This document shows positions 21,445 to 32,946 of a DNA stretch of 64,000 nucleotides, in pieces. This DNA comes from Rachicladosporium sp. CCFEE 5018. Taxonomy: Eukaryota > Ascomycota > Dothideomycetes > Cladosporiales > Cladosporiaceae. A model generated the notes under the pieces. That model worked only from the letters and a program-made list of their open reading frames with translations. It did not search any database and was not told the DNA's origin. Each line of letters opens with the position of its first letter. Position 1 is the stretch's first letter. The stretch lies in assembly GCA_002077045.2 (NCBI GenBank), contig KZ111162.1, forward strand, positions 194,604 through 258,603, in the 5' to 3' direction. Made by a program: the position numbers and the translations under genes.

Positions 21445-23056
21445 ATGTACAGTATCACGACAGCGGCGCCCTTGGGCGTTGTACTTGCGGTAAGATTCGA
21501 CTCCAATACTGGTTGCGGGCGAACTAAACTAACTCCAGTCAGGCTGTTGGCTGGGTTGCCTACACATTGATTTACAACGCCTTCCTACATCCACTCGCCA
21601 AATTCCCCGGACCACGATCGAACGCATGTAGTGCGTTGCCCGGAATAATAGCCTTACTCCGCGGTCGACTGCCACTCGAGAACAAGAAGTTGCACGACAA
21701 GTACGGCAGCGTAGTCCGCGTCTCGCCTAATGAACTCGCCTTCAACTCAGTGCAAGCCTGGGAAGATATCTACGGCCATCGTCCAGGACATGCCAATTTT
21801 CACAAGGATCCGATCCACGTTGGCTCTGTACAAGCAGTCGCAGGTGTAACCACACTAACGATGGCTGACGACGAGAATCACGCCAGACAACGTAGGGCCC
21901 TGTCGCACTCGTTCAGTCAGCAGGCTTTGGTCCAGCAGGAGTACATCGTCAAGCGCTACGTCGATCAGCTCATCAGTAACATGGAACGCATGGCCGAGAA
22001 TGATGAAGCCTTTAACCTCGTCAATTGGCTGAACTTCACGACCTTCGACATCATTGGAGACTTGGCCTTTGGAGATCCCTTTGGCTGTCTCGATTCAGGC
22101 CGGTTTCACGAATGGGTATCCATGATCTACGAGACTGTCAAGACAGGTGCCCTGGAGCAGGCCACCCGACGCTTTGCTGAAGTCGGATCGCTCACACAGC
22201 GCTTCCTCGTTGGTCTTATTCCAGCATATCGCAAAGCATACCGCTCCGAACATCTTCGCAGATCCCGAGAAAAGTGCTTGCAGAGACTTGAGAACGGCAA
22301 TAACAATCACAAGGACTTCATCTGGTACATACTCAAGCAGCAGGAGAAGTACGACCTCAAGCAAGATGAGATCATAGTGAACAGCGCGCTCTTCATCGTG
22401 GCTGGTAGTGAGACTACCGCAAATCTACTCTCTGGACTCGTTGCTCGACTCATCTGGAACCCGGACAAGTACGCCAAGCTCTGCGATGAGATCCGTGGCT
22501 CCTTCAAGGAGGAGAGTGACATAAACTACGAAAGTCTCAGCAGGCTCACTTACCTCAACGCCTGCATCGAGGAAGGTCTGCGAATCCATCCTCCAGTACC
22601 GACCGGTCTCCTACGTACGGTACCCAAGAATGGCGACACCATCGATGGACTCTGGGTTCCGGGCGGTACCTCAGTGGCTGTAGGTAGTTGGTCCGCTGCT
22701 CACAATCCAGTCAACTTCAAGGACCCAGACTCATTCATCCCGGAGCGCTGGATGGACAAGGCATACGACACAGACTTCAAGAAAGCAGCGCAGCCCTTCT
22801 CGCTTGGACCGAGAGGCTGCATTGGCAAGCATCTGTCGTACATGGAGATGCGCTTAATTCTGGGAAGACTGCTGTGGAAGTTCGACATTGTGAGTACAGA
22901 TGGTGCTTGGCAATGGGATCCTGCTGGGGAGATGCGTAATATGAGAGGTAAGCTCCCTCGTCCGCAATGATGAAGACATGGACTGACAAGAGCACAGCGT
23001 TTATGACATGGGAGAAGCCGGATCTGAACGCCAAGGTCAGACTGGTGCAGCGATAG
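21445..23056 (+). CDS. cytochrome P450 monooxygenase, isotrichodermin C-15 hydroxylase-like (CYP65 type)
   Basis: A microsomal haem monooxygenase. Exons 21445-21489, 21543-22947 and 22998-23056 give 502 aa. The first small exon starts the membrane anchor (MYSITTAAPLGVVLA), which continues as VGWVAYTLIYNAFLHP. Then come FPGPRSNACS, the I-helix AGSETTA, the ExxR motif EEGLR, PERWMD, and the haem-binding loop FSLGPRGCIG with the axial Cys. The N-terminal 'KLHDKYGSVVRVSPNELAF' and overall pattern match the fungal TRI11/CYP65 group. That group occurs in many clusters, so this does not imply trichothecenes. It is complete, with no missing key residue. Confidence 0.92.
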
Positions 23057-23327
23057 GGGCCGTTGCGGATGGGTCGGCGAAATCTACAGGATATGGTAGA
23101 CCCTCACCGAAGACACGAATTTTCTGTGCTGTCGGCCCTCATGGTGTTCAGTAATGAGGACTTGTTCATTCGATCTGGATGCAAGAAGATATCGATACAA
23201 TGCTCCCCCCGTGAACGTCTTGAATCTGGTGTAGCGCCAAATGAAATGACTGTATTATATTCCATGGAGACTACATGCTCAGACATCGACGTTTAGATGA
23301 ACATAGTCGTTACGATACAATCGCTAC

Positions 23328-24263
23328 TCAGCTGCCAGCGTACGTCGTCCGATCAGTGTCACCCATCGTCTTCGCCATCTGCGCATCACAGAAAGGCGGC
23401 TGATCTCTGTAGTAATGCCTTGTGCCAGACAACTCGACCGCCTTGCCGTTCAATTTCTTTCCGCTGTGGCCGTTGCTATGTGCACTTGCACCATTGCTGA
23501 TGGGCTTCCCTCCAACTTCGCTCCCATCGACATCGTGCCCGTCGATGAGCATCAGTACAGTCGAGACGATCTTCTCAATCGGCACAAAGATGTCACTGTC
23601 GAAGGAGTCCCAGGCAGCTGCGTCGAGCAGATTAGTACGCACAGTCCCAGGATTGATGCTGTTCACTCGTGCGTTGATATCTGGATCGTCGTAGTAGTAG
23701 TTGGCGATACTGCGCATGAGTCCGACAACGCCGTGCTTCGTAGCACAATAAGAGGGCGAGACCTGGCAGCGATACAGCCCACCAACTGAAGCTGTGAGAC
23801 ACAACGTCTTGTTCGTGCTCTCCTTCGACTGGCGGAAATAGTGCTGCGCCAGCCAGCTGGTGTGGATGACGGCCTTGAGGTTTATGTCTACCACAGTCAG
23901 ATCTGGCGGCGAAGGCGGCTTCCCAGTCGGATGTGCTTCGTAGAAGTTGAATCGCTCGACGATGCCAGCGTTACCGAAAACGAAATCTATGCGGCCGTCG
24001 CTGTCGAATGCCTTCTGAAAGACAGCTGCCAAAGAGTCGTACTCGGTGACGTTGACTTTGTGGAAGGTTGAGTTCTTAACCTCCTCCAGAGATGGTCTCA
24101 GATCGAGCAGATGCAGCTTCCAACCACCACGCTTCGCAAGAGCCTGGGCGACCGCCAGTCCCATGCCACTTGATCCACTGGTATCCGTCAGTCAAAGATG
24201 TACCGTTGTAAGACGTCGATAGACTCACCCGGTGATGACCGCGGTCTCCGTTTGGGGCGCCAT
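23328..24263 (-). CDS. short-chain dehydrogenase, 15-PGDH-like
   Basis: Exons 24263-24229 and 24177-23328, with a 51-bp intron, give 294 aa. Cofactor motif TGGSSGMG forms across the splice, with an Asp after beta-2 (LHLLDLRPS), favouring NAD. It has GNAGI, the catalytic Ser in CLTASVGG, and YCATKHGVVGLMRS carrying Tyr and Lys. 'INPGTVRTNLL' is typical of the 15-hydroxyprostaglandin dehydrogenase-like fungal group. An unusual insert rich in Gly, Ser and His (SNGASAHSNGHSGKK) lies between the last core strand and the C-terminus. It is divergent from the aldehyde dehydrogenase gene and likely co-expressed with it. The substrate is probably a secondary alcohol. Confidence 0.87.
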
Positions 24264-24888
24264 GACTCTAACTACTGGTGACTCTTCTCGACGGTACGAG
24301 CTTCTCTTGCGATTTCGCGAGGAGTACGAGCAGAGTTGTAGAAACAGCCGATGATAGGAGTGGAGATGAAAACGACCTACGAGTACCAACCTCTGGATAG
24401 TTTGTGATCTATAGCTTGTCAGCTCCCGTGCCAGAACATCGGCTGCTCGGCCATTTCTGCGTGCACCAGCACTCTACTCTCGCCAGGTAACGCGAAACGA
24501 TGCATGCGGGAAACATGGATGCCCATAGAGAACGCGTCTCGACGAGTCGCGTGAAGGACGAGCTCGGCTCCCGAAGTGCACAGTGCGGCAAAGCAAGCGG
24601 GGTGAGCTCTTGTCCCGATTTCTCGTCCCACAGCACCCAGACTTCCTCCACAACCTGCCTGGAAAAGTCACCCGCGGTGCAAGTCTGGAAGCTCGCTGCG
24701 AAGGGAACCGAGCTATTCTGTTTAGTCGCCATGATGGAGGAATGTAGCTAAACGCGACCGAGGGACGGTCACGACGCGTCGAAGGGTCTCTATCGAACGA
24801 TTCATTTGGTTTCGTACAATTTCTTTTCATTTTCTCCTCTATCGCTCAGCATTCCTTGTGCTCAGGTATTTCATCACAGCCATCAAAA
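24264..24888. promoter_or_regulatory. divergent promoter, SDR / aldehyde dehydrogenase
   Basis: 625 bp between opposite start codons. Overlapping frames of 70-118 codons here look like chance: they are rich in Arg, Ser and Cys and lack any domain. Confidence 0.45.
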
Positions 24889-26529
24889 ATGGCGGATTTC
24901 TCATTCAGTAAGAGCAACTTGCCGAAGCAACTCATCATCAATAATGAGTACGTGGACTCGAAGAATACAAAGAAGCTCACCGTACACAACCCGAAAAATG
25001 GCGAACTAGTCGCGGCTGATGTGCCTCTGGCAGGAGAACAGGATGTCGATGCTGCTGTGGCAGCGGCGGAGAAGGCATTTCCAGCTTGGAAAGCGACACC
25101 ACCAAGCAAACGGCGTGAGATGCTCAATAAATTCGCCGACTTGATGGAGAAGCATGGCAAAGAGCTCGGTGAACTCACCCGAATCACCCTCGGAGCACCC
25201 TGGGGTAGCTTTGGGGCCTTCGAGATCAGTCTATGTGCAGAAACACTCCGATACAACGCAGGTATCTCAATGGATTGCATCAGGTAGCTTACAGGCCTAT
25301 AGGACTGACCGTACATGCAGGCTGGACAGACAAATTTGGAGGAGAAGCCTACCCGCAGGAGGATGGCTTCATCAAGATCGTACGCAACGAGCCTTTGGGC
25401 GTGACCGCCGGCATCGTGCCTTGGAATGCCCCGATCGGAAACGTCGGTCTCAAAGCTGGCCCGGCCCTCGCAACTGGCAATTGCTTCATTCTGAAGCCTT
25501 CCGAGAAAACACCATTCGCGGCACTGGCATTGCTACCTCTCATCAAGGAAGCTGGCTTCCCGCCAGGCGTATTCCAGGTTCTCTCTGGTGATGGGTCAAC
25601 CGGTGCGTTACTGGCAGCACACATGCGAGTGCGCAAGGTCTCTTTCACTGGCTCGATACCCACAGGCAAGAAGATCCAGGAGATGGCTGCCAAGTCTAAT
25701 CTCAAGCGCGTCACATTGGAGCTCGGCGGCAAGTCACCTGCACTCGTCTTCGACGACTGCAACCTTGACAATGCCGTCACTTGGTGTGTGAACGCTATCA
25801 CGGGACACACCGGTCAAGTATGCTTCGCCGCCAGCAGGGTCTACGTGCAAGAAGGCGTCTACGACAAATTCATCGAGAAGTACAAGACCATGTTTGCAGA
25901 GAGGACGAAGGCCGTCGGTGATCCAGACGAGGAGGCTACGGTTCTGGGGCCATTGGTGGATGATATGCAGTTCGACAGGGTTTCCGGGTTCATACAGAGG
26001 GCTGGTGAGCAGAACGCAGGTACTAAGCTCATTGGTGGTGGGCGCATCGGCAGCAAGGGCTACTTCATCGAGCCTACCATCTTCACGGACGTCAAGATCG
26101 ATTCTGAGATCCATACGCAAGAGATCTTTGGTCCGGTCTCGGTGGTGAGGACGTTCAAGACCGAGGAGGAAGTCATGAAGGTGGGTTATACGTGGCATGG
26201 TCTGAAGGTATCAGCACTGACTCCGACCTAGCTCGCAAATGACACGGAGTTCGGCCTCATGGCCGGTGTCTTCACACAAGACATCAACAAGGCTATGCGG
26301 ATAGCCAGCGACTTCGAGAGTGGCATGGTTGGCATCAACTGCATCAGTCTCATGATGGGTCAGACCGCATTTGGCGGGTCGAAACAGTCCGGTACTGGCA
26401 GAGAAGGAGGCATATACGCTCTGCGGGCGTTCACAGATCCAAAGTATGTTCTGTGCGAACTGGCCGTGTCGAAACATTGCGCTGACACTCTTTACCAGAA
26501 CGATCATGGTGAATATGACCTACCAGTAG
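24889..26529 (+). CDS. NAD(P)-dependent aldehyde dehydrogenase
   Basis: Oxidises an aldehyde to its acid. Exons 24889-25261, 25321-26180, 26232-26443 and 26499-26529 keep phase and give 491 aa. Seen in order are 'GVTAGIVPWNAPIGNVGLKA', KPSEKTPFA, SFTGSIPTGKKI, the general-base Glu in TLELGGKSPAL, the nucleophile Cys in GHTGQVCFAASR, and 'EIFGPVSVVRTF'. The last exon is tiny (10 codons, ending NMTYQ) and was chosen by phase and by the usual ending of fungal ALDHs. 'GLMAGVFTQDINKAMRIA' completes the core. It resembles the salicylaldehyde/vanillin dehydrogenase side of the superfamily, but the substrate is not proven. Confidence 0.92.
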
Positions 26530-27376
26530 ATAGTCGATTTGACGATATAGACAATTCACACAGTGCCACGTTCATACACTCATCTCTCATTGACCCTGCA
26601 TTCACGACACGAGAATGTCAACATTCTGATCTGACGCTGCAGCCCCCGGGTATGCCACGTGTCTACGCTCATTAATTTGCCTTTACCCTGCTTCGCTACT
26701 CTCAAGACGCCCGAGACATCCAGTCCTGGAATCGGATCAGATTTCTTGGCATTTTCGTTGCCTCACATACCGGCAATTGGCCATCTCGACTTCGCTGCAC
26801 CACTTTCCGTCTGCTCGATATTTTGGACTATCATCAACTACCCGCAATCGAAATCACACAGTGATGGACGCGTCGCGCTATCCTTTCTGCACGCCTCCTC
26901 CCCAACGACTGCTGTAAACACGGTTGGGAGCAACTGCGATGTTCTTCGGGTACCTTCACCCGCGGCTCCCTGCGCCGGGCCACCCACAGCTCCAGATGTC
27001 TATTCCCGTGTCTGGACTTCCTAGCTCAACTTCCTGGTGCCATCGAAGGTCCCACGAGGGCCACGACTATGCACGCGCATAGCCTCCGCGCTGCCGTGCT
27101 CTAGGCTGTCCAGACGTGTTGGGCGTCTGTTGACTCCCAGGACCGAGGACTCGCCACACGCGTGGGGTCGCGTTAGGTCGTAAGTCTACACTCATGTCAC
27201 ATGTCTCGTGAGGTATGATAGCACAGCGTGTATTGGAGGAGGCTTTCAGCAGCGCGTCTATCCTCTCAATCCGCTGCTTAAGCATTGTTGAAGCGCTCGA
27301 TCTTTTCATTGTCTCTTAAAACGCCATTATCTCTGCCAACGGCCTGCTTTGAATCCATCATCAGCCCACGTACAGA
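26530..27376. other. intergenic region before the flavin monooxygenase gene
   Basis: About 0.85 kb between two genes in the same direction, with stop-rich frames. No gene seen. It should hold the promoter of the BVMO gene. Confidence 0.4.
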
Positions 27377-29394
27377 ATGCACCAAGCAAATGGCGTCCAT
27401 CCCTCAGGCGGGCAGTCTCAGATGCCCAGTATAGTCAACGGTGTCAACGGGATCGCAAAAACCTATGACTACCCCGAGGCGACCCCAGAAGGAGCCTATA
27501 AAGTCCTTCAGCAATATCATAGCAAGCCACGGAGATTACGGGTAGCTTGTGCTGGCGCTGGCGCATCAGGACTATGTCTAGCTTACAAGATGGAGAAGAT
27601 GCTGGAGGCGGGTAGTTGGGAGCTGACACTATTTGACAAGAACAAGCAGTTTGGAGGCACAGTATGTGGAGCGAGAGAAGTCTCCCATTGCTCGCAAACG
27701 CTGACTAGTGCAGTGGTACGAGAATGTGTATCCCGGAGTAGCGTGCGATATTCCAGTGAGTGCCAGATCGCTAGGTATACTACAGCGGATGAGTGCTTAC
27801 AGATGCAGAGTCACAACTACACCTTCACATTCGACCCAAAGCCAGATTGGTCACATTACTTCGCATACGGCGGTGAGATCCAGCGGTACTTCGAAGACTT
27901 CGCGGAAAGACATGGCAGCAAAAAGTACATGAAGCTTAACAGCAAGATCGTGGAGACCAAGTGGAACGAAGAGCAGGGTAGCTGGGAGCTGTGAGTGTAC
28001 ACATACGTGCGCAAGTGAACCCGCTGACGTTGAGAGCGCAGCACAATCGAAGATCAAGTTACAAAAGACACTTGGAGCGACTGGTGTCATGTTTTTGTGA
28101 ACGGCACAGGCATTCTGAACAACTGGAAGTGGCCTGAAATCGAAGGACTGCATGACTTCGCCGGACCAAAGATGCACAGTGCCAGCTGGGATCAGAAGAT
28201 AGACTTGGACAACAAGACAATAGGCGTGATAGGCACTGGGAGCACGAGCGTGCAGATTGTGCCTCAGCTTCAGAAGATCGCGAAACAAGTGCAGGTCTAC
28301 ATGCGATCGCCGACCTGGATCAGTCCTCCGTTCGGAGCTGGAGCTTTGACACTCCTACAGGGAGGACAAGACGTTGATCCGGGCCAGCGACAGTACGAAT
28401 TTACGAAGGCTGATAAGCAAAGGTTCAAAGACGATCCTGAATTTCATCTGAAATTCCGAAAGGGCATCGAGGCTGAGATCAATGGCTTGTTCGGCATGTA
28501 TCAGCAGAACTCAGAGCTATCGCATACGTTCCGGAAAGTCATCACAGAGGAGATGAACCGGCGGATGGGTCCAGGTCACCAGGAGCTCAAGGATTTCATC
28601 ATTCCCACGTGGTCACCAGGTTGCAGACGTATTTCGCCAGGAGATGGTTACCTGGAGAGCCTTGTTCAAGACAATGTGCAGCCGATCATGCAGGGTATCA
28701 AGAAGATCGTGCCCGAAGGCATTGTCACTGCGGACGGCGAGCTGCACAAGATGGATGTACTCGTTTGTGCAACCGGCTTCCAGGTCGCTTTCCGACCGGC
28801 GTTCAGAGTGATCAACGGCTCCGGCAAGCTTCTCACCGACGACTGGAAGGATGGTCCCAATCTCTACCTCGGCGTGTCCGCGCCTCGTTTCCCCAACTTC
28901 TACACGATCGTCGGGCCTGGCGCTACATGGTCGAATGGGACGCTCCTCCCTTCCATCGAGACCACAGTCGAATACTCTGTAAAGATGATGAAGAAGATTC
29001 AGACAGAGGCGATCAAGGCAATTGAAGTGCAGCAAGAGGCCTTGGACGAGGTCTACGCACATCTCGATGAGTACCACAAGACTACTGTGTGGCAAGAGGA
29101 GTGTCGATCGTGGTTCAAAGATGGCAAGATCAAAAACCGGATATATCTGTGGCCGGGCTCAACGATACACTTCCTGAAGACCATTAAGGACCCGAGGATG
29201 GAGGACTACAACATACGATATCGGTACAAGAATCGCTTTGCGTTCCTGGGAAATGGAGATGTGAAGGCTACGGCAAGTAGGGATGTCGCAGGGCTGAGCA
29301 CATATATGCGGAGCAGCGGTGAGTAGATGGAAACAGTCCTGACATAACGGCAGCAACTGACATTGCGACAGATACGGACTGGAGTGTAGACTAG
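27377..29394 (+). CDS. Baeyer-Villiger-type flavin monooxygenase
   Basis: FAD- and NADPH-dependent oxygen insertion next to a ketone. Exons 27377-27661, 27714-27755, 27809-27990, 28042-29318 and 29372-29394 join in phase and give 602 aa. The FAD site is VACAGAGASGLCLAY, followed by 'WYENVYPGVACDIPSHNYTF'. The type I fingerprint F-x-G-x3-H-x3-W-D is present as FAGPKMHSASWD. The NADPH site is VIGTGSTSVQ, and ICATGF-like VCATGFQVAFRP follows. The 42-bp second exon (WYENVYPGVACDIP) is unusually small. The C-terminal half resembles the truncated paralogue at 37294-38126, for example WPGSTIHFLKTI against WPGSTLHYIEAL. It is complete and central to the cluster. Confidence 0.92.
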
Positions 29395-29591
29395 GGGAGA
29401 GCGATCTGGAAGTCGAATTGCATACAAGCGGAGCTGGAATGATGGAGCATTGGATTCCCGCTGGAGCTAGAATATCTCATTCACGGTGAACACTCAATGG
29501 TGGACGAATTAACCCTGAGCTCCTCATTATGGATATCTGCCGTTCATAGCGTACAAACATAAATACCTTGACCGTGGAGTCCGTGGTTCCA

Positions 29592-32301
29592 TCAACCGTT
29601 CATGATCCCGCCCATTGGTGGACTTGCGAAGTTGAGCATCTGTGACCTTCCCCGAGGCGGGAAAGAGTCCAGATCCACCGCGTCGCTAGTGCCCGAATGC
29701 CATCTTGTCCAATCGTCCTCAGTCGGAAAGGTCATAAAGTCGAAAGTAGTGATCTCTGCGTCAGGCAAATTCGGAAGACCTGTCAGGGACGGCATAGAGG
29801 GGAAATCGTTCAAGTCGGGTCCTGCCCAGTCATTACGAGCTGTTGATAGCATGTTCGGCATGCCTGGTGTAGGCAACAAGCTACCGGCCTGCATGAGGTC
29901 GGCGTTCTGCGATTGAGGAGTGATCATGACGAAGTCGTTGGTTGCCTGTAGTGATTGCGAAGTCGCGCTTAGGCGATCGCTGGCGTCGCTGGGCCGATGT
30001 CTGTGTATGGGCTGCAAGATCTGACGATCGCTTGCATCACTTGCCCGATGCTGCGCAATGGTACCCACTGGAGGCGGATTCATAGTGTTTGCCTTCTTTG
30101 TTTTCGATGTCTGCCGTCGTTTTATGCTTGGTCGTTCACTGCTGGCGCCAAGTGCCGCACTACCACGCCGTGCTGGGACGGTCGATGGTTGTTGAGGTGG
30201 TAACTTGCCTGGGCTTAGAGGACCGCCACGTAGCTCGACCATCACTGCGTCGAGTACAGCTGCCATTCGTTCTGCGGGCTGATAGCCGTGTGCCATATCT
30301 CGCAGTGCAGCATGCAGTACCTCGAGGTACTGTAGGTTGTTGTTACGATCTGTCGTATCCGGGATGTACGCTAGTGCAGCGATCAGAGCCGTAGCTGCGG
30401 TACCTGCATGCTGCATCCCGATGCAGAAAATCTGCTTGCCATTGAATCGCTGCCTGTGTTGCCAGAATATCCTGGCAACAGCTACAGCGGCCTTTGTGCA
30501 AATCGCTCTGCTGGCGGCCGAGAAGTGCCGGTCCAACGCACTGACAGTGGGATCATCGCTCTCTGGGTTATTGGTATCGTCGTATCGGGCGAATGGCCTG
30601 TGTAGCAAGATCTGCACAGCGTAGTACTGTTGATGTAACAGATAGAACGAGTACGGTGCCGACACGCGATTCTCTTCCGTATAGCGTAGGTCAGCCGGCA
30701 ATCGTTGAGCCCAAGCGTGAAGCTCGCGATCGACAGCTGCCATGCGGAGATACGCTGATTGATCTGGTGTCCGAACATCTTCTCCTTGCTTGCGGTGATT
30801 CGGATGTTCCACGATACTCGAAGCAATCTCCATGAGATCCAGCAGCGCCTCGTAGATTCGTGTGTTCGTTGTCTTTCCCACTCCTGCGGGTTTGCAAGTT
30901 CCCAGCTTCTCGAATTGTGCCGCAAGCGAATAGATTTCTACGTCGTCACTCTTGATCGCTGTCGGTCGTCCTAGGAACAGTGACCAGTATCGATCGTAAA
31001 TTATGCAAGCCCAGAGGGTCATGCGTCTTACATCAATTTCCTGCTGGGACATACCGCTCTGACTGCTGTCAAGGTGAAGACCGAGATCGTATGCCAATCG
31101 CATGCCCATGCCGCTCAGAAGCCAACCTGTATTGTCTCTTCCTACACCGACCTCTGAGTCCCCCAATATGAGCAGGGCAGCCACTGATGGGATGCCACCG
31201 GGTCGTTCGAGTTCGAGATCGAGCATGTACTTTGCCTCTCTATGCAATGTGCTCTCCCGGTCTGGCAAAGCGATGCGATTGATGTCCTCCCTTGTCTTAT
31301 CGGCGAACCGAAAGCCCATAGCAAGTATGCAGATGTGGAGAAAGCCAGAGTAATATTGAGTCCCGCCTCTTTCCCGGTCCGCGTTAAAAGCGTCCATTGA
31401 GACGATATGCAAGACCGAGTTGTAGAAATTCCAGAACATGTCCATGAGATAGTCGTGGGTCTCTAGCGGTAATGTCCGAATTATCTTTTCGGCGCGACGC
31501 GCTTGCTCCAGCGACTCGCGATTGCTCGCTGCAGAGTCTGCTCCCAGCGCTGAGTAGACATGTGAGTTTACGGTAGGTCCAAAGTATCGAAGCCGGCCAC
31601 TCAGCTGGTCGAACGAGAGATGCCCGCGAGTTGATAGAAGACGAGTGACCATGTTCTGGTTCTTGTCGTCGATTGGAGTTCCATGCGTGATCTCCTGTTC
31701 ATGATGGACCTGTTGATCAGATGTGCCGAACATGACAGGTGCCGCTTCTACCTGCATGGAATCTGTAGTCTCATCGAGGTTGCTCTCCGGACTTGTGGTG
31801 CTCTGTTCAGCATCATTTTGCTCGTCGCCGGCTCCAGTGTTCTGAAGTATTGATGTCGGTCGTGCCGGCGAGGACTCGCCTCTCGTAGTCTTTGCAGGAT
31901 ATGTGATGGTCGGTGGCTCAGTTCCCTGGTCCTTGAGCATGGTTTCCAGCATCGACACTCTATCTGTAAGTGTGCTGACATAGGCTCTTGAGATTGGTCG
32001 TCGTCTCTCGTCGTCGATCCGGATCACACAGTCCTGGTTGGTGCGCTTGCATTGTTCACACTCGCTGTCGCCCGCTGGTGCAACGCACTGGTACGGTTAG
32101 CGCCAGGACAAAGTGTGGGCTCGCTACGATCAGACTGACCCTTATTCGCCGCTCTCTACAGCTCACACATGCAACACTTGCACGATGCCGTGACTTTTGA
32201 CGTTTTGAACTTCCCTGCTCGTTTTCTGTCGCACCCGGCACCTCGTAGTTGGCGGGCATTGGAGCATCTGGCACTACGGCAGGAGGCATTCTGTCGTTCA
32301 T
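29592..32301 (-). CDS. Zn2Cys6 transcription factor with fungal-specific regulatory domain
   Basis: Exons 32301-32140 and 32087-29592, with a 52-bp intron lying inside the zinc cluster, give 885 aa. The cluster reads ACVSCRERRIR then CVAPAGDSECEQCKRTNQDC, giving the six cysteines. It is followed by a linker and a predicted coiled coil (YVSTLTDRVSMLETML). The middle region holds the fungal_trans domain ('GWLLSGMGMRLAYDLGLHLD', LGRPTAI). The C-terminal 200 residues are low-complexity, with a repeated HR-x-SDASDR unit near 29975-30050 and an acidic/aromatic end (FDFMTFPTEDDWTRW) suited to activation. Its position in the cluster, between the BVMO and the second exporter, suggests it is the pathway regulator (inference). 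Confidence 0.9.
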
Positions 32302-32946
32302 GCGGAGTTGTGAAAGAGCGGTTGACAGAGAGGTGCATGACTGAAACGCGTACACAAAAACCAGAGGAGCTTACCTGGTCGTCTGCGAACGCATGCACAA
32401 GGTGTGACCGGCTCGTCGACAGCCGTGCACGAGCTATGCTTGACGCCTTATCCTTGCCCAGACCATTCGAGGGTCAAGGCAGAATGTCGGAACACAGCTC
32501 ATTGGCCGCGAGTCAATAGATCGTCGGACGACCATCTGGAGACCCCGCACGCCACACGAGCGTGAGCATCGCCAGGGTTGTCTGTTCACGGGGATGAAGT
32601 CCGATACTGTCCTCCTGATGCGAGCTCGCTGGGCGTATCGTCGATACCGTGTTGCCTGCATCGGTCCGACTTGATAGCAGTCAGGTTGCGGCACCAAATA
32701 ACAGATTATCGTACCAGAAGATACGTATACCAGATTTACGGGCCCGCGTCTGCAGGTGAGGTCTTGGAAGAGTCCACACCTCCGCCCCTCTCCACATCTC
32801 CACTCCTCCCGCGTAGTGGGCCGACTACCGAAATGACTCGCGATGAAGCTTCTCGGTCATGCAGAAGTGCACGTGTCAATCTTGTGACAGTCAACTTGCT
32901 GAATAGACAGTATGTACATTCTCTAGCTACCCATCGTACAGCATGG
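32302..32946. other. intergenic region upstream of the cluster regulator
   Basis: 645 bp between the regulator start and the stop of the second MFS gene. Plus-strand frames here (for example 32578-33141) run into the MFS coding region and look like chance. Confidence 0.4.

Noticed and set aside
21445..23056. P450 plus TRI12-like transporters as a trichothecene cluster
   Set aside because: Both families are widespread in fungi, and no trichodiene synthase or acetyltransferase is present.
24474..24830. Overlapping open frames of 70-118 codons in the SDR/ALDH promoter
   Set aside because: Arg/Ser/Cys-rich, no domain, several frames open at once, and located between two divergent starts.
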